From Deltaproteobacteria bacterium (GTDB taxonomy: Bacteria > Myxococcota_A > Polyangia > Nannocystales > Nannocystaceae), in assembly GCA_016709225.1 (NCBI GenBank), contig JADJEE010000002.1, positions 2,191,462 through 2,255,461 of the forward strand: a stretch of 64,000 nucleotides of DNA, in the 5' to 3' direction. The notes under the pieces are model-generated. The model was not told the DNA's origin, did not search any database, and saw only the letters and a list, made by a program, of their open reading frames with translations. The position numbers were made by a program, and so were the translations under genes. Positions 1 through 9,139 of the stretch are shown here, piece by piece (within the stretch, counting starts at the first letter, position 1; each line of letters begins with the position of its first letter).

Positions 1-1
1 G

Positions 2-256
2 CCCGGCGCCTTCACCATCGACGCGCTCGCCCCCTTGCGCCTCGACTGCATCGCCGTGTCCGAGCCCGCCGGCGCCAACGTGCTGCCCTTCGCCGACCGC
101 GTGCTGATGTCCGACGCGGCCCCGCGCACCGCCGAGCTGGTGGCCAAGCGCGGCGGCGCCCCGCGCCTGCTCGCGCTCTCGCAGATCCACGCCGGCGACG
201 GCGCGCTGACCTGCCTGTCGCTGCGCGTGCCGCCGGCCGGCGCCTGGGTGGCCTGA
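2..256 (+). CDS. Dimethylarginine dimethylaminohydrolase-like protein, C-terminal end
   Basis: Only the last 84 residues are in the window; the frame is open to the left edge, so the true start lies outside. The segment has the pattern of the end of the DDAH/arginine deiminase superfamily: a PRTAE helix, a VLPFADRVLM strand and the final DGALTCLSLR strand. In DDAH enzymes the Cys of this last motif is the catalytic nucleophile that attacks the guanidinium carbon of methylated arginine, releasing citrulline and dimethylamine. The protein ends shortly after that motif, as is usual for the family. Substrate choice (methylarginine or another guanidine) cannot be judged from the fragment. It converges with the lipase-like gene, whose stop is 20 bp away. 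Confidence 0.72.
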   Translation, partial: PGAFTIDALAPLRLDCIAVSEPAGANVLPFADRVLMSDAAPRTAELVAKRGGAPRLLALSQIHAGDGALTCLSLRVPPAGAWVA

Positions 257-258
257 CA

Positions 259-283
259 GGCCGCGGTCGAAGCCGCTACGGCC
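259..283. terminator. Weak hairpin between convergent genes
   Basis: GGCC-GCGG is followed by a 6-nt loop and CCGC, then after a TAC gap GGCC. The structure overlaps the stop codon of the minus-strand lipoprotein gene and starts 3 bp after the stop of the plus-strand gene. There is no T tract. Possible shared terminator only. Confidence 0.3.
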
Positions 284-2297
284 CGAAAGGATCCATGATC
301 TGCGCGCCCTCGGGCGCGTCGCCGCTGTTCATGAAGACCCACTGCTGCGAGAGCGCGTACGGGTCGACCTGCAGCTCGCGGTGGGTTGCGGGCACGACAT
401 CGCCGTTGCCGCGCGCCATCACATCGTACTGGTACAGACCGCCGGTGCGCGACCCGGGAAGGTTGCCGACGACCGGGAAGCCCAGCTCGACCGCGACGTC
501 GCGCATCTCGAACTTCGGCTCACCGACGATCGGGATACCCAGCGCACGCACCAGGTAGGTCGTCGACGAATTGGGCACCACCGTGTCGTTCAACGCCATC
601 TGCGCGAGCACGTGCGGGGTACGGCCGGCGAACTCGGGCAGGCGAGCGGCGATCACCCACGGCGCGAAGGTCATCGGATCGCCGCCATCGATCGCCGTCT
701 GCGTGACGGCGAGCATCCGCAGCCGCTCGTCGTCGGACATCGACTGCGTCACCAGCAGCACCAACGGCTGGAACTCGCTGGCCTGGTCGACGATGTTCGT
801 GAGGTTGCCGCCGGGGACGACCAGCGTCGCCGATTCGAACGCGTCGCTCAGCGCCAACATCTGCGGCCCCATGACCCCGCCGAGCGAGTCACCCTGGTAG
901 AGCAGGCGCTGGGGGTCGAGGTCGGGGTTGCCGTCGCCGGTCACGTCCATGCCGGCGAGCAGGCGATGCACCAGCTGGAGCTTGTCGAACGCAGCCTGCC
1001 GGAAGTTGTCCCGCGCGTCGAACGGATCGAAGGGGTCGAACGGATCGTTGCTGAGACCCAGCAGATCGAAGGTCGAGTTGGTGACCGCAGCGTCGGGGTG
1101 GTCGCCGTGCTTGGGTGCATCGATGGCGACGACGGCGAAGCCGTCCTGCGCGAGGTAGTAGGCCGCGGGGTACCACGCGGTCAGCCGGTCGCCGGTCAGC
1201 CCGTGGCCGTAGACCACCGTGGGGAACGGACCGAGCCCTTGCGTCGGCAGATACGCGACGAACGGCAGCTCGAAGGTCGACACCGGCGCGACCCCGCGGA
1301 TGATGCCGTCGTCGTCGGCGAAGTCGACCATGCGGATGGTGCCTTCGCAGGTGCGGAACGGGTAGCCCGTGAGGTAGCAACCCTGCTCGTCCAGGGTGTA
1401 CGGCGATGGGAACGAACTCGCGATCGCAGCCGCGATGTCGATGCTCTGCTCGATGGTCGTCGCGGTGGTGTACACGACCGCGGCCGACAGTTCGTCCGCC
1501 TCGGCGATGGTGCCGGCCTCGCGCAGGACCTCGAGCACGCGCGCGTAGCCGCCGCCCAGTCGCATCAGCTCGGGGGCATCGGTGTCACCCGCCAGCAGCG
1601 ACTGCATCGCCGTGCTGGGCGTGAAGCACTCGCCCTGCTCGTCGACGACGTCGCGCGTCATCACCACCGCGTGCCTCGCCCCGGCCCGCAGCGGGCGCAG
1701 CGGCGCGAGCATCAGCGTGGTGCCGTCGTCGAGGCCGTTCTCCTCGATCACGCGCAGGTCGAACGGCAGGAACGCCGGCGGCTCGGCGTCGAGATCGACG
1801 AGCAGCAGCGAGGAGCCGAGCGGGTCGGTCTCGTCGCCCGCCGACGGCAGGCTCGCCGGATCGACCGCCCCGGTCACGCGCACGAACGCCGGCGCGGTGA
1901 CACCGAACCCATCGAGCGATCCCATCTCCGCGAATACGCTCGGGAAGCCGACGATGGGATCCTCGGGCGCGAGCACGTCGATGGGCGATCGCAGCCGCAG
2001 CCCCGTGCGCGTGTCGGCAGTCTCCGTCCATAGATCGTCGGGAAACGCGTGCAGACCCGGCCCCGCCGGGTCGTAGCGCACCTCGAACGCCCCCTGGCAG
2101 AACGACAGTGCGGGCGCACCCGTGCTCGACGAATCGGCCCCATCACCCGTCGTGCCCGACGTGGTGCCCGAATCCTCGGTGGTGCCGCCGCTGCTACTGC
2201 CGTCGGCACCCGCGGGGGTGGAGTCCATATCATTGCAACCAACCGCGATCATCACCGCGATGGCGCACATTCCTGTGGCGCATCTGCTCGAATGCAT
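276..2297 (-). CDS. Lipase-like alpha/beta hydrolase lipoprotein
   Basis: A 673-residue exported lipoprotein. The chosen ATG gives a short charged N-terminus, a hydrophobic stretch and a lipobox ending in AVGC at Cys21; the frame stays open 17 codons upstream, but that extension spoils the signal peptide. A Ser/Thr/Gly-rich linker follows to about residue 65. The hydrolase part shows the oxyanion-type motif YGHGLTG and a nucleophile elbow GDSLGG with Ser471, plus a long insert rich in DPFDPFD before the elbow. This fits large extracellular lipases/esterases with an N-terminal all-beta domain. Substrate is not predictable. It is the last gene before the window edge on this strand, separated from the next operon by about 150 bp containing a hairpin. 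Confidence 0.75.
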   Translation of the reverse strand: MHSSRCATGMCAIAVMIAVGCNDMDSTPAGADGSSSGGTTEDSGTTSGTTGDGADSSSTGAPALSFCQGAFEVRYDPAGPGLHAFPDDLWTETADTRTGLRLRSPIDVLAPEDPIVGFPSVFAEMGSLDGFGVTAPAFVRVTGAVDPASLPSAGDETDPLGSSLLLVDLDAEPPAFLPFDLRVIEENGLDDGTTLMLAPLRPLRAGARHAVVMTRDVVDEQGECFTPSTAMQSLLAGDTDAPELMRLGGGYARVLEVLREAGTIAEADELSAAVVYTTATTIEQSIDIAAAIASSFPSPYTLDEQGCYLTGYPFRTCEGTIRMVDFADDDGIIRGVAPVSTFELPFVAYLPTQGLGPFPTVVYGHGLTGDRLTAWYPAAYYLAQDGFAVVAIDAPKHGDHPDAAVTNSTFDLLGLSNDPFDPFDPFDARDNFRQAAFDKLQLVHRLLAGMDVTGDGNPDLDPQRLLYQGDSLGGVMGPQMLALSDAFESATLVVPGGNLTNIVDQASEFQPLVLLVTQSMSDDERLRMLAVTQTAIDGGDPMTFAPWVIAARLPEFAGRTPHVLAQMALNDTVVPNSSTTYLVRALGIPIVGEPKFEMRDVAVELGFPVVGNLPGSRTGGLYQYDVMARGNGDVVPATHRELQVDPYALSQQWVFMNSGDAPEGAQIMDPFGP

Positions 2298-2405
2298 CCG
2301 ATTCGAACCTCCGCCACCAGGGTGCACGTCGAAACCCGTACGCGTCAAGGCGCCGGTGATCGATTCACCGCGATCGATCGGCCATTGTCACGTCGTCACG
2401 CGCGC

Positions 2406-2424
2406 CACCGGGGCCACCCCGGTG
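2406..2424 (-). terminator. Hairpin after the pyruvyl transferase operon
   Basis: A perfect 8-bp stem CACCGGGG/CCCCGGTG with a 3-nt loop lies 25 bp beyond the stop of the polysaccharide pyruvyl transferase-like gene on its strand. There is no T run. It is placed to end the four-gene operon before the lipase-like gene. Confidence 0.5.
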
Positions 2425-2448
2425 TGCGGCGACGTCGATTCCGCGCGA

Positions 2449-3897
2449 TCAGCCGTAGGTCTCGAGCAGCTTCATCAGCACCGGTTCCATCGGCGGCAGG
2501 TGGGCCTGCCACGTGCGCGGCAGCTCGCGCCGCGGGAACTCGGGATACACGCGGGCGACCTCGTCCATGAAGTCGATGCCCATGCCGCCCATCAGCGCCA
2601 GCTGCTTGGGCACCGCGCGGCCGATGTCGTGCCGAATCTGCTCGCGATCGCGATCGACGGTCTCGAGCACGCGAATGACCTTGTCGGCCAGATCGGGCTC
2701 GTCGACCTCGAGGAAGAGGTGCGAGTGCCCACGGTCGTTCATGAGATTGCGGATGCGCTCGTCCATCGTGATGCCGGCCGACGCGACCTGGCCCGGCATC
2801 GAGGTCACGACCGCGTGGAAGCGCGAGCTCAGCATCCACGTGCAGTTGCGCAGCAGGCTCACCATCTCGAACATCGGGATGTCGGCGCTGCCGAAGATCG
2901 GTGCGTTGGTCTTCAAGCGCGGCGCGAGGTCCTCACAGGCGTACTTGTCGAGCTGCTCCATCGCCACGAGGATCGGGAAGCACGGCCGCGTCGACGCGAA
3001 GTGGTTCACGCCGGTGGCGATCGCGTCGAGGTAGTTCTCGTACTTGGCGGTTGCCTCGGGCGAGCTGTGGTGGAAGTAGATCGACTGGTAGTGCTCGTCG
3101 CGGTACTGCCCGACCAGGCGCATGGCGGTCGCCTTCGCGATGTCGGGCTTCACCGGCCACCAGAACGGGTTGATGGGGCACACCACCAGCACCGGCGTCT
3201 TGCCGTCCCAGCCGGCCTTGCGCAGCAGCTCGGCGCCGACCGGCAGCGGTGCGGGCTCGAACGTCCACGCCGTATCGGCACCGCCGGTGGTGCGGATGCC
3301 GAGCTGCCCGAGCACGTCGCGCGAAGGCTCGTTGCGGCAGATCACCAGCGAGTTTCGGCAGTGCTTCTTCACGAAGTCCCGCAGCGCGGGCGTCATGTTG
3401 CCGGCCTCGGCGCCGTAGCCGACGCTGAGCTTGCCCTCGGCGTTGGCGATGCCGAGCGAGCCCGCCATCATCACGCTGAGCGCGCTGGCGAACTTGGACT
3501 TGAACATCGAGCCTTCGCAGGCAATCACGCCATGGTGCTTGGGGCACTCGTCGTGCAGGAACTTGGGGAACACCACCGGCAGCTCGACCTGCCGCACCGT
3601 GCGGAAATAGCCCGCGGTCAGCTTGGGGTCGACGGTCATGATGGTCAGCTCGAGCTCGTCGTCGCCGACCACGTGGCGAATCTGCCGGATCATCTCCTCG
3701 ACGCGGACATCGGCGCCGGTGTTGCGCGTGCCGACGTAGCCGGCGAACAGCAGCTTGAGCGGCTTGCCGGGCGCCCAGGTCTCCTGGCGCACGTCGAGCG
3801 CACGCTCGACGGCAACGGCCTCGATGAAGCCGTTCATGATCTCTTGCAGCACGCGATCGGGATCGAGCGCGTTCTTGATGCGCGACAGAATGCCCAC
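2449..3897 (-). CDS. Polysaccharide pyruvyl transferase family protein
   Basis: 482 residues from a GTG 4 bp after the upstream stop; the longer open frame into the neighbouring gene is low-quality, Arg-rich shadow sequence. The protein resembles the polysaccharide pyruvyl transferase family: an N-terminal glycine-containing segment (LLFAGYVGTRNTGADVRVEE), a central CEGSMFKSKFA region, a GGADTAW motif, and a C-terminal SSRFHAVVTSM motif typical of these GT-B-like enzymes, which move a pyruvate ketal from phosphoenolpyruvate to a sugar. Related proteins are also found with lipid and cell-surface genes. It is the last gene of an operon with two acyl reductases, so a glycolipid or surface-lipid role is a possible inference. 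The exact acceptor is unknown. Confidence 0.75.
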   Translation of the reverse strand: MGILSRIKNALDPDRVLQEIMNGFIEAVAVERALDVRQETWAPGKPLKLLFAGYVGTRNTGADVRVEEMIRQIRHVVGDDELELTIMTVDPKLTAGYFRTVRQVELPVVFPKFLHDECPKHHGVIACEGSMFKSKFASALSVMMAGSLGIANAEGKLSVGYGAEAGNMTPALRDFVKKHCRNSLVICRNEPSRDVLGQLGIRTTGGADTAWTFEPAPLPVGAELLRKAGWDGKTPVLVVCPINPFWWPVKPDIAKATAMRLVGQYRDEHYQSIYFHHSSPEATAKYENYLDAIATGVNHFASTRPCFPILVAMEQLDKYACEDLAPRLKTNAPIFGSADIPMFEMVSLLRNCTWMLSSRFHAVVTSMPGQVASAGITMDERIRNLMNDRGHSHLFLEVDEPDLADKVIRVLETVDRDREQIRHDIGRAVPKQLALMGGMGIDFMDEVARVYPEFPRRELPRTWQAHLPPMEPVLMKLLETYG

Positions 3898-3901
3898 GGT
3901 T

Positions 3902-5098
3902 CTAGATCCCCTGCTCCGGCGACATCGCCACCCGCGTGACCCCAGCGCCGGCCTTGCTCGCGCGGGCCAGCCGCGCCTCGGCATCCGCCGGCCACTCGCG
4001 GTAGGGGTAACGGTACTTGCCGTCGACCGCGAAGCGCAGCAGCGGATATGCGTAGTCGGTGAACGGCGCCGGCACGTGGCCAAGCGCCTCGATCACGCGG
4101 CGATTGTCGAACACGGTGTCGTAGGTGAGGTACGGCAGGAAGACCTTCATCAGCGACGCCGCCGGCGACAGGCCATACTTGCGCGGGGTCGCCATCAGGC
4201 CCTCGACCGCCAGCGCGAACGGCTTCTCGAGCTGCGGCAAGAACACGCTGCGGGCGCGGTGACCGGCGCGACGCAGGCCGTCGACGACCTCGCCGTAGGT
4301 CAGCGAGCCCTCACCCGACGACAGGTGATAGATGCCGTGCTTCGGCGACGGATCGATGTGGATGCGGGCAATGGCCTCACCGACGTAGTTGGCCGGCACG
4401 ATGTCGACCCGCCACTCGCGGCGCAGCGGTAGCACCCGCATCACCGCGAGCGCCGCGAACGCGCGCACCATGTCGAACTGCGTGGTCTCGGGGAAGCGGC
4501 TGTCGCCGAGCACGATGCTGGGCCGGAAGATGGTGCTCGGCACCTCCGGCAGCAGCTCGTGGACCATGTGCTCGCAGAACTTCTTGGTCCGCGCGTACGG
4601 GTCGTAGTCGCTGCGATCCCACTCGATGGCCGCGTCCTCCTGCACGACCTCGGCGTTGCGATGGCCGGCGACCGCCACCGTCGACACGTCGCTGAAGCGG
4701 CGCAGGCCGTGGGCGTCCTGGGCTTCGCGCGCGAGCTTGATGAGCTCGAGGGTGCCGCGGAGGTTGACGTTGAAGCAGACCTTGTCGCTCTTGCGGTTGA
4801 GCGAGGCGGCGCAGTGGATCACCGAGCGCATGGTGTCGACCAGCCGCGCGCGCGCGTCGGGCCGTAGGCCCAGGCCGTCGACGGTGAGGTCGCCGAGGTA
4901 GATGTCGAAGCGGGGCAGCGCCGCGGCGAAGCGGTCGAAGTCCATGTGCAGCTGCATCGACTTCCACAGCCGCTGCTGGCCCTCGGCCTCCGACTTGGCC
5001 CGCACCAACACCGCGATGCGATCGTCGGTGCGGGTGAGCAGCTCGTTGGCCACGTAGGAGCCGATGTATCCGGTCGCGCCGGTGAGCAGGATGGTCAC
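3902..5098 (-). CDS. NAD(P)-dependent reductase, fatty acyl reductase-like SDR
   Basis: 398 residues from a GTG start directly abutting the upstream stop codon. It is an extended short-chain dehydrogenase: TGATGYIG nucleotide-binding motif at residues 6-13, HCAASLN strand, and a YARTK catalytic Tyr-Lys pair. The sequence after the Rossmann core resembles the NAD-binding-4 (male sterility/thioester reductase) group that reduces acyl thioesters, rather than sugar epimerases. The upstream neighbour is a larger member of the same group, so the two may carry out successive or alternative reductions. The first step could be acyl-CoA/ACP to aldehyde, but which protein does which cannot be read from sequence. 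Translational coupling with both neighbours is likely. Confidence 0.75.
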   Translation of the reverse strand: MTILLTGATGYIGSYVANELLTRTDDRIAVLVRAKSEAEGQQRLWKSMQLHMDFDRFAAALPRFDIYLGDLTVDGLGLRPDARARLVDTMRSVIHCAASLNRKSDKVCFNVNLRGTLELIKLAREAQDAHGLRRFSDVSTVAVAGHRNAEVVQEDAAIEWDRSDYDPYARTKKFCEHMVHELLPEVPSTIFRPSIVLGDSRFPETTQFDMVRAFAALAVMRVLPLRREWRVDIVPANYVGEAIARIHIDPSPKHGIYHLSSGEGSLTYGEVVDGLRRAGHRARSVFLPQLEKPFALAVEGLMATPRKYGLSPAASLMKVFLPYLTYDTVFDNRRVIEALGHVPAPFTDYAYPLLRFAVDGKYRYPYREWPADAEARLARASKAGAGVTRVAMSPEQGI

Positions 5099-6847
5099 TT
5101 AGCCTACCTCCCCCACCGAGCTACCGCTGGGCTTGCCCGAGCTCGCGACCGACGCGTTGGTCGTCGCCGGCGGATCGAGCAGGCGGAACGGGGTCGCCGG
5201 TGCGTAGATTTCCTTCGGTTTGTCTTCGTACTCGGGGAAGCACCAGCGGCGCAGCCCCGGCATGTGCACGTCGAGCCAGTACGAGCGCCACTCGATGGTC
5301 TCGGGCGCGAAGCGGAACTCGGGCTCGGCGATCACGTGCTTGTCGATCGCGCGGCACACGAACACGCAGAAGTGCTCGTAGGTGAACGGCATGAACAGCT
5401 CGAGCACGTCCTCGATCTGCCGCAGCTTGCGGACGCCATTATCGGTGGTCTTCGACATGTCGTCGGCCCACTCGCGGACCTCACTGGGGATCTTCTCGGG
5501 CCGCCCGTGCTTCAGGTAGCGGGTGACCTGCGCCATCAGCTTGCGGATGTTGGTCACGTTGAGCACGTGCTCGGGGTCGGCCGCCTTGGCGTCCCATCGC
5601 GACAAGACCAGCTTGTCGAGCGCGGTGCCGCCGTGCTTGCGCAGGTGCTGGCGATGGCCCAGCGCCGACAGCTCGGTCAGGCGGTCGATGGCGAGGAAGT
5701 TCCGGTCCGACGAGCCGCATTGATAGATGCGGGTGGCCTCGCCGCGGATGAGCGCGCAGGCCACGATCGTGATGGCCTTGCACACGAAGTCGACCGGGAT
5801 GATGTCGAGCGGGTTGCCGGCCGCGGCCGGCACGTGGCGGAACCAGGTGCCGGCGAGGTAGACCAGCGGACCCGAGGTGTTGAAGCCCTCGTTCCAGCCC
5901 GCGAACGGGAACTCGGTCGCGCTCTCGACGATCGCTGGGCGCAGCACCGCGAAGCGCAGCTTGTCGCCGCGCTCCTCGAGCAGCGCCTCGGCCAGCGCCT
6001 TGGTGTACGTGTACGTGTTGGGCCAGCCCAGCACCTTGGCGCGATCGGTGCCGGCGTTCGCCATGTTCTCGCGCAGCCGCTTGCGCTTGAGGCGGGTGAC
6101 CATGTCGGTCACCCGCTTGGCGTCGCTGCCCTCGTGACCGCGCTCGGCCAGTCGCCGCAGCACGTCCTCGCGCAGGGTCGCCTCGGTCGCGGGGTCGTCG
6201 TTGTCGGCGATCACGCCGGCGATGATCTGCTTGAGGGTCTCGTACTCGGCGCTGGCCGACAGCACGCTCCCGTTGGGCGTGCGCTCGCGGACCGGCACCT
6301 CGCCCACGCGACCGTCGCGGTGGCCGGCGACGTAGCAGGTCGAGACGTGCAGCAGCGTGCCGTGATCGCTGCGCTCGCAGAAGTCGGCCACGTTGAGCGC
6401 GCCGCCGACGTTCGAGGCCATCGCCTCGCGGACGTCGGGGTTGAAGTCGACCAGGCCGGCGAAGTTGATCACCACGTCGACGTCACGCAGAAGCCGCGCC
6501 TCGGTCTGCTCGTCCATGCCGAGGTGGGGCTGCGAGACGTCGCCGCCGATGACCTCGACGCGCTGCGAGACGAACTCGCTCATGCGCTCGCCGTGGGCCT
6601 CGTGCAGGCCCTTGAAGACGTGGCTCTCGTTGACGATCTTCTCGAAGCGCTCGCGCGCGCCGCGGCCCTTGCCGCGCAGCAGCACATAGATGCGGCCGAT
6701 CTGCGGCAGCTGCTGCAGCATCATCGCCAGCCACACCTTGCCCACGAAGCCCGACGCGCCGGTGAGCAGCACGTGCTTGCCGGTGAGCGTCTCGCGGATC
6801 GAGAAGGCGCCGTCGCGCGCGCTGGCGGTGCTCGAGGTGTCGCTCAT
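5099..6847 (-). CDS. Fatty acyl-CoA reductase (NAD-binding-4/male sterility family)
   Basis: 582 residues from an ATG that overlaps the upstream stop by 4 bp (ATGA). The protein has a TGASGFVG dinucleotide-binding motif at residues 29-36, the STCYVAG strand, and a YTYTK catalytic motif with Tyr279 and Lys283. An insert of about 70 residues before the Tyr motif is Arg/Glu-rich, as in alcohol-forming fatty acyl reductases. The C-terminal 200 residues contain the second domain expected for this family. These enzymes use NADPH to reduce long-chain acyl-CoA or acyl-ACP to a fatty alcohol, used for wax esters or ether lipids. It is the second gene of the operon. Product chain length and final lipid are unknown. 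Confidence 0.82.
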   Translation of the reverse strand: MSDTSSTASARDGAFSIRETLTGKHVLLTGASGFVGKVWLAMMLQQLPQIGRIYVLLRGKGRGARERFEKIVNESHVFKGLHEAHGERMSEFVSQRVEVIGGDVSQPHLGMDEQTEARLLRDVDVVINFAGLVDFNPDVREAMASNVGGALNVADFCERSDHGTLLHVSTCYVAGHRDGRVGEVPVRERTPNGSVLSASAEYETLKQIIAGVIADNDDPATEATLREDVLRRLAERGHEGSDAKRVTDMVTRLKRKRLRENMANAGTDRAKVLGWPNTYTYTKALAEALLEERGDKLRFAVLRPAIVESATEFPFAGWNEGFNTSGPLVYLAGTWFRHVPAAAGNPLDIIPVDFVCKAITIVACALIRGEATRIYQCGSSDRNFLAIDRLTELSALGHRQHLRKHGGTALDKLVLSRWDAKAADPEHVLNVTNIRKLMAQVTRYLKHGRPEKIPSEVREWADDMSKTTDNGVRKLRQIEDVLELFMPFTYEHFCVFVCRAIDKHVIAEPEFRFAPETIEWRSYWLDVHMPGLRRWCFPEYEDKPKEIYAPATPFRLLDPPATTNASVASSGKPSGSSVGEVG

Positions 6848-7521
6848 GCCTTGTAGTCCATGACCGGCCAGTCGGCCTCGCGTGCGGCCTTGCGCAGCGT
6901 GAGGTCGGCATTGACCGCGCAGGGGTGACCGACCGCCGACAACAACAACAGGTCGGGACCGTGGGCGCCGTAGGCGAACGACCGCGAGAGGTCGATGTCG
7001 TGCTCGGCGGCATACTGGCGCAGCCACTTGCCGCCCTCGTAGCCGCCCAGGATGGGCTCGCGCAGCTTGCCGGTGGCCTTGCCGTCGCGGTACTCGAGGT
7101 GGTTGCAGACCAGCTCGTCGACGTGGCGCCAGCGCTCGCGCATGCGCTCCATGATCTCGGCGATGCCCTCGCTCAGCACCACCACGCGGTGGCCATCGGC
7201 CTTGGCCTTGCGCATGAGCTCGACGCCGCTGTCGAGCACCTTCTCGGACAGCACGTCCTCGACGTACTCCTCCGACAGCACGACGATGCGGTCCTCGGTC
7301 ATGTCGCGATAGCAGAGGTGCGCGACCCGGTTGCCCATGGTGCGGTCGTTCTGGCCCAGCAGGCCGAACACCGGCACCGAGGCCAGCGCCTGGCCGAAGC
7401 GGAGCGCACGCTCGCGCATGCCGGCCCGCTGGCCGGCCATGAACATCGCGGCATGCATCACGCCGTTGGAGACCAGGACGCCTTCGGCGCGGAAGAAGGC
7501 TGCGGTGTGCTTTGCGCTCAT
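6844..7521 (-). CDS. HAD-IB superfamily protein lacking catalytic aspartates
   Basis: 225 residues; the ATG at the MSAKHT start is chosen because the upstream extension is Arg-rich and the family begins close to motif I. The fold matches HAD subfamily IB (SerB-like) proteins, which often sit beside acyl reductases or acyltransferases. The phosphatase motifs are degenerate. Motif I, normally FFDxDGT, reads FFRAEGV (residues 9-15), so both catalytic Asp are gone. The motif III region reads GAHGPD where SDSxxD-like residues are expected. The C-terminal AVGHPCAVNADLTLRKAARE stretch is well conserved. Phosphatase activity is therefore unlikely; a binding or scaffold role is an inference. First gene of the operon. 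Confidence 0.72.
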   Translation of the reverse strand: MSAKHTAAFFRAEGVLVSNGVMHAAMFMAGQRAGMRERALRFGQALASVPVFGLLGQNDRTMGNRVAHLCYRDMTEDRIVVLSEEYVEDVLSEKVLDSGVELMRKAKADGHRVVVLSEGIAEIMERMRERWRHVDELVCNHLEYRDGKATGKLREPILGGYEGGKWLRQYAAEHDIDLSRSFAYGAHGPDLLLLSAVGHPCAVNADLTLRKAAREADWPVMDYKA

Positions 7522-7731
7522 CGTGTCGTGGCGGCCGGCGAGTCTACCGGGGGGCCGCCCGCGCTTGTACACCGGAAGCCCGCGGCCCCAAGTGCGCAGA
7601 TCGAGCTGGCACTTGCGCACACTCACGGTCGGCAGGCGCGAACGCCCCTGCGCACCGGTGCATGGGCCGGGAATCGCAAGGTGATCCGCTCGGGTGCTGG
7701 CACGCCTGCGCACGCGCCGTAGCGCCGGCGA

Positions 7732-8895
7732 TCAGCGCCGTCGCTCGATGCGGTGCACCTCGGTGCGCTCGCCATCGGCGAAGGTCAAGCGCACGGACAC
7801 GAAGTCGACCTTCGGATCGATCTCGATCATCGGCAGCGTGCCGTCGGGGATCGCCATCGGGTCGCGCGGATCGCAGGGTGGCAGGCTGAACTCGCGGTCG
7901 GGCGTGTCGGTGTCGAGTCCGTACTCCAGCCGATCGATCGAGCAGCGGTAGACCATCGCGGTGGTGAAGTACAGCCACTTGGCGTTGTCGCCCTCGCCGA
8001 GCGCGACCCAGATGTTCGGCATCTTCTCGAGCACCGACTTGCCGAAGCTGCCCAGCTGCTTGCGCGGCTCGAGCGTGAAGTCGAACGGGCCCTGCCACGC
8101 GCCGCTGGGATCGCGGTAGCGGACCTCGATGCGCGTGGTGTCGGTGCCGAGCGGCACGGTGAAGTAGCTCTCGAAGGTCTTGAAGTCCGTCTCGCCGCCG
8201 AGCCGGTACTCCATGCCGGTGTTCAGCTCGCTGGCGGCGAACGAGATCATCCACCCGGCGTTGCTCGGGCTCGCGGTCATCGTCAGCGGCGGGTCGGCGG
8301 TGAAGGCCGAGATTGCCCCGAGCTTGGCCATGCGCGCCTGGGCGTCGCGGATCCACGACTCCGCGAGCGCATAGTCGGCGAACCACTTCACGAACTCCGG
8401 ACCCTTGGCGCGATCGAGGAACTGCTGCAGGTACAGCTTCTCCTTGCGCTTGGCCGCCAGCGGCTGCAGGCCCATCACGCGATCGGAGACGTCGTTGGCC
8501 AGCTCGTAGTAGACCGGCGCAAAATCGGGGTTGCTGGCCGCGAGGCGCTCGAGCGCGCTCGCCCGATCACCGGTGGGCAGGATGCGCGCGTGCGCGAACG
8601 TGGTCATGACCCCAGGGTTGTCGCGCGCGAGCTCGGCGTAGATCTTGCGGGCGCCCTCGATGCCATCCTCCAGCTCGAGGATGCGCTGATAGCTGAGGTG
8701 CGAGTCGATGAACCCCGGCTCACGCTGCAGGCAGGTCGCGAACGCCGAGCGTGCCGTGCGGTAGTCGCCCCTGCGCTCGGCCTCGCGGGCGATCTGGCAG
8801 TCGTCGCCGACCGCGACGTCGGTGGGGGGCTTGCCACAGGCCGCGGTCGCGAGGCTCGCAGCGAAGAAGGTTCGTCGACCAAATCGGAAGCTCAT
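7732..8895 (-). CDS. Tat-type lipoprotein with TPR-like N-terminal region
   Basis: 387 residues. The ATG was chosen because it is followed by a twin-arginine signal (GRRTFF) and a lipobox ending at Cys20. Residues 35-150 look like paired helices of TPR type (CQIAREAERRGDYRTARSAFATC and following). The C-terminal 200 residues are beta-rich and resemble a domain that describes a measured deflection from an ideal form, with SFAASELNTGMEYRL and ARIEVRYRD-like strands; I do not recognise a family. The protein is likely anchored to a membrane and exposed to the periplasm or surface. It is separated from the acyl-reductase operon by 210 bp, which probably hold that operon's promoter. Confidence 0.7.
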   Translation of the reverse strand: MSFRFGRRTFFAASLATAACGKPPTDVAVGDDCQIAREAERRGDYRTARSAFATCLQREPGFIDSHLSYQRILELEDGIEGARKIYAELARDNPGVMTTFAHARILPTGDRASALERLAASNPDFAPVYYELANDVSDRVMGLQPLAAKRKEKLYLQQFLDRAKGPEFVKWFADYALAESWIRDAQARMAKLGAISAFTADPPLTMTASPSNAGWMISFAASELNTGMEYRLGGETDFKTFESYFTVPLGTDTTRIEVRYRDPSGAWQGPFDFTLEPRKQLGSFGKSVLEKMPNIWVALGEGDNAKWLYFTTAMVYRCSIDRLEYGLDTDTPDREFSLPPCDPRDPMAIPDGTLPMIEIDPKVDFVSVRLTFADGERTEVHRIERRR

Positions 8896-9139
8896 GGCGG
8901 GTGGTCCAGAGACGTCGGAGCGCGTCGATCGATTGTCGCAGCGTGCGAGCGCGCGCGCCACGGGCGATCACGCGTCGACGTGGGGCCAATCGCGGACGGG
9001 GGGACGAGCGCGTGCGCGCAGCGGCTCGGGCGCGTGCGGGTCGCCGACCGGCGCTCGCGCCTCGCGGTCTACTCGTCGACGCACGCCGGCGTCTCGAGCG
9101 GGTGGAGTTCCGTCGCGCATCCCTCGGCCCCCGCCCAAC

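Noticed and set aside
381..2033. Long open frame on the plus strand opposite the lipase-like gene
   Set aside because: Arg/His/Gln-rich shadow translation with no domain pattern; the minus-strand gene has a lipobox and hydrolase motifs.
2122..6856. Long plus-strand frames opposite the acyl-reductase operon
   Set aside because: High-GC antisense frames without starts or motifs; the minus strand carries four well-supported genes.
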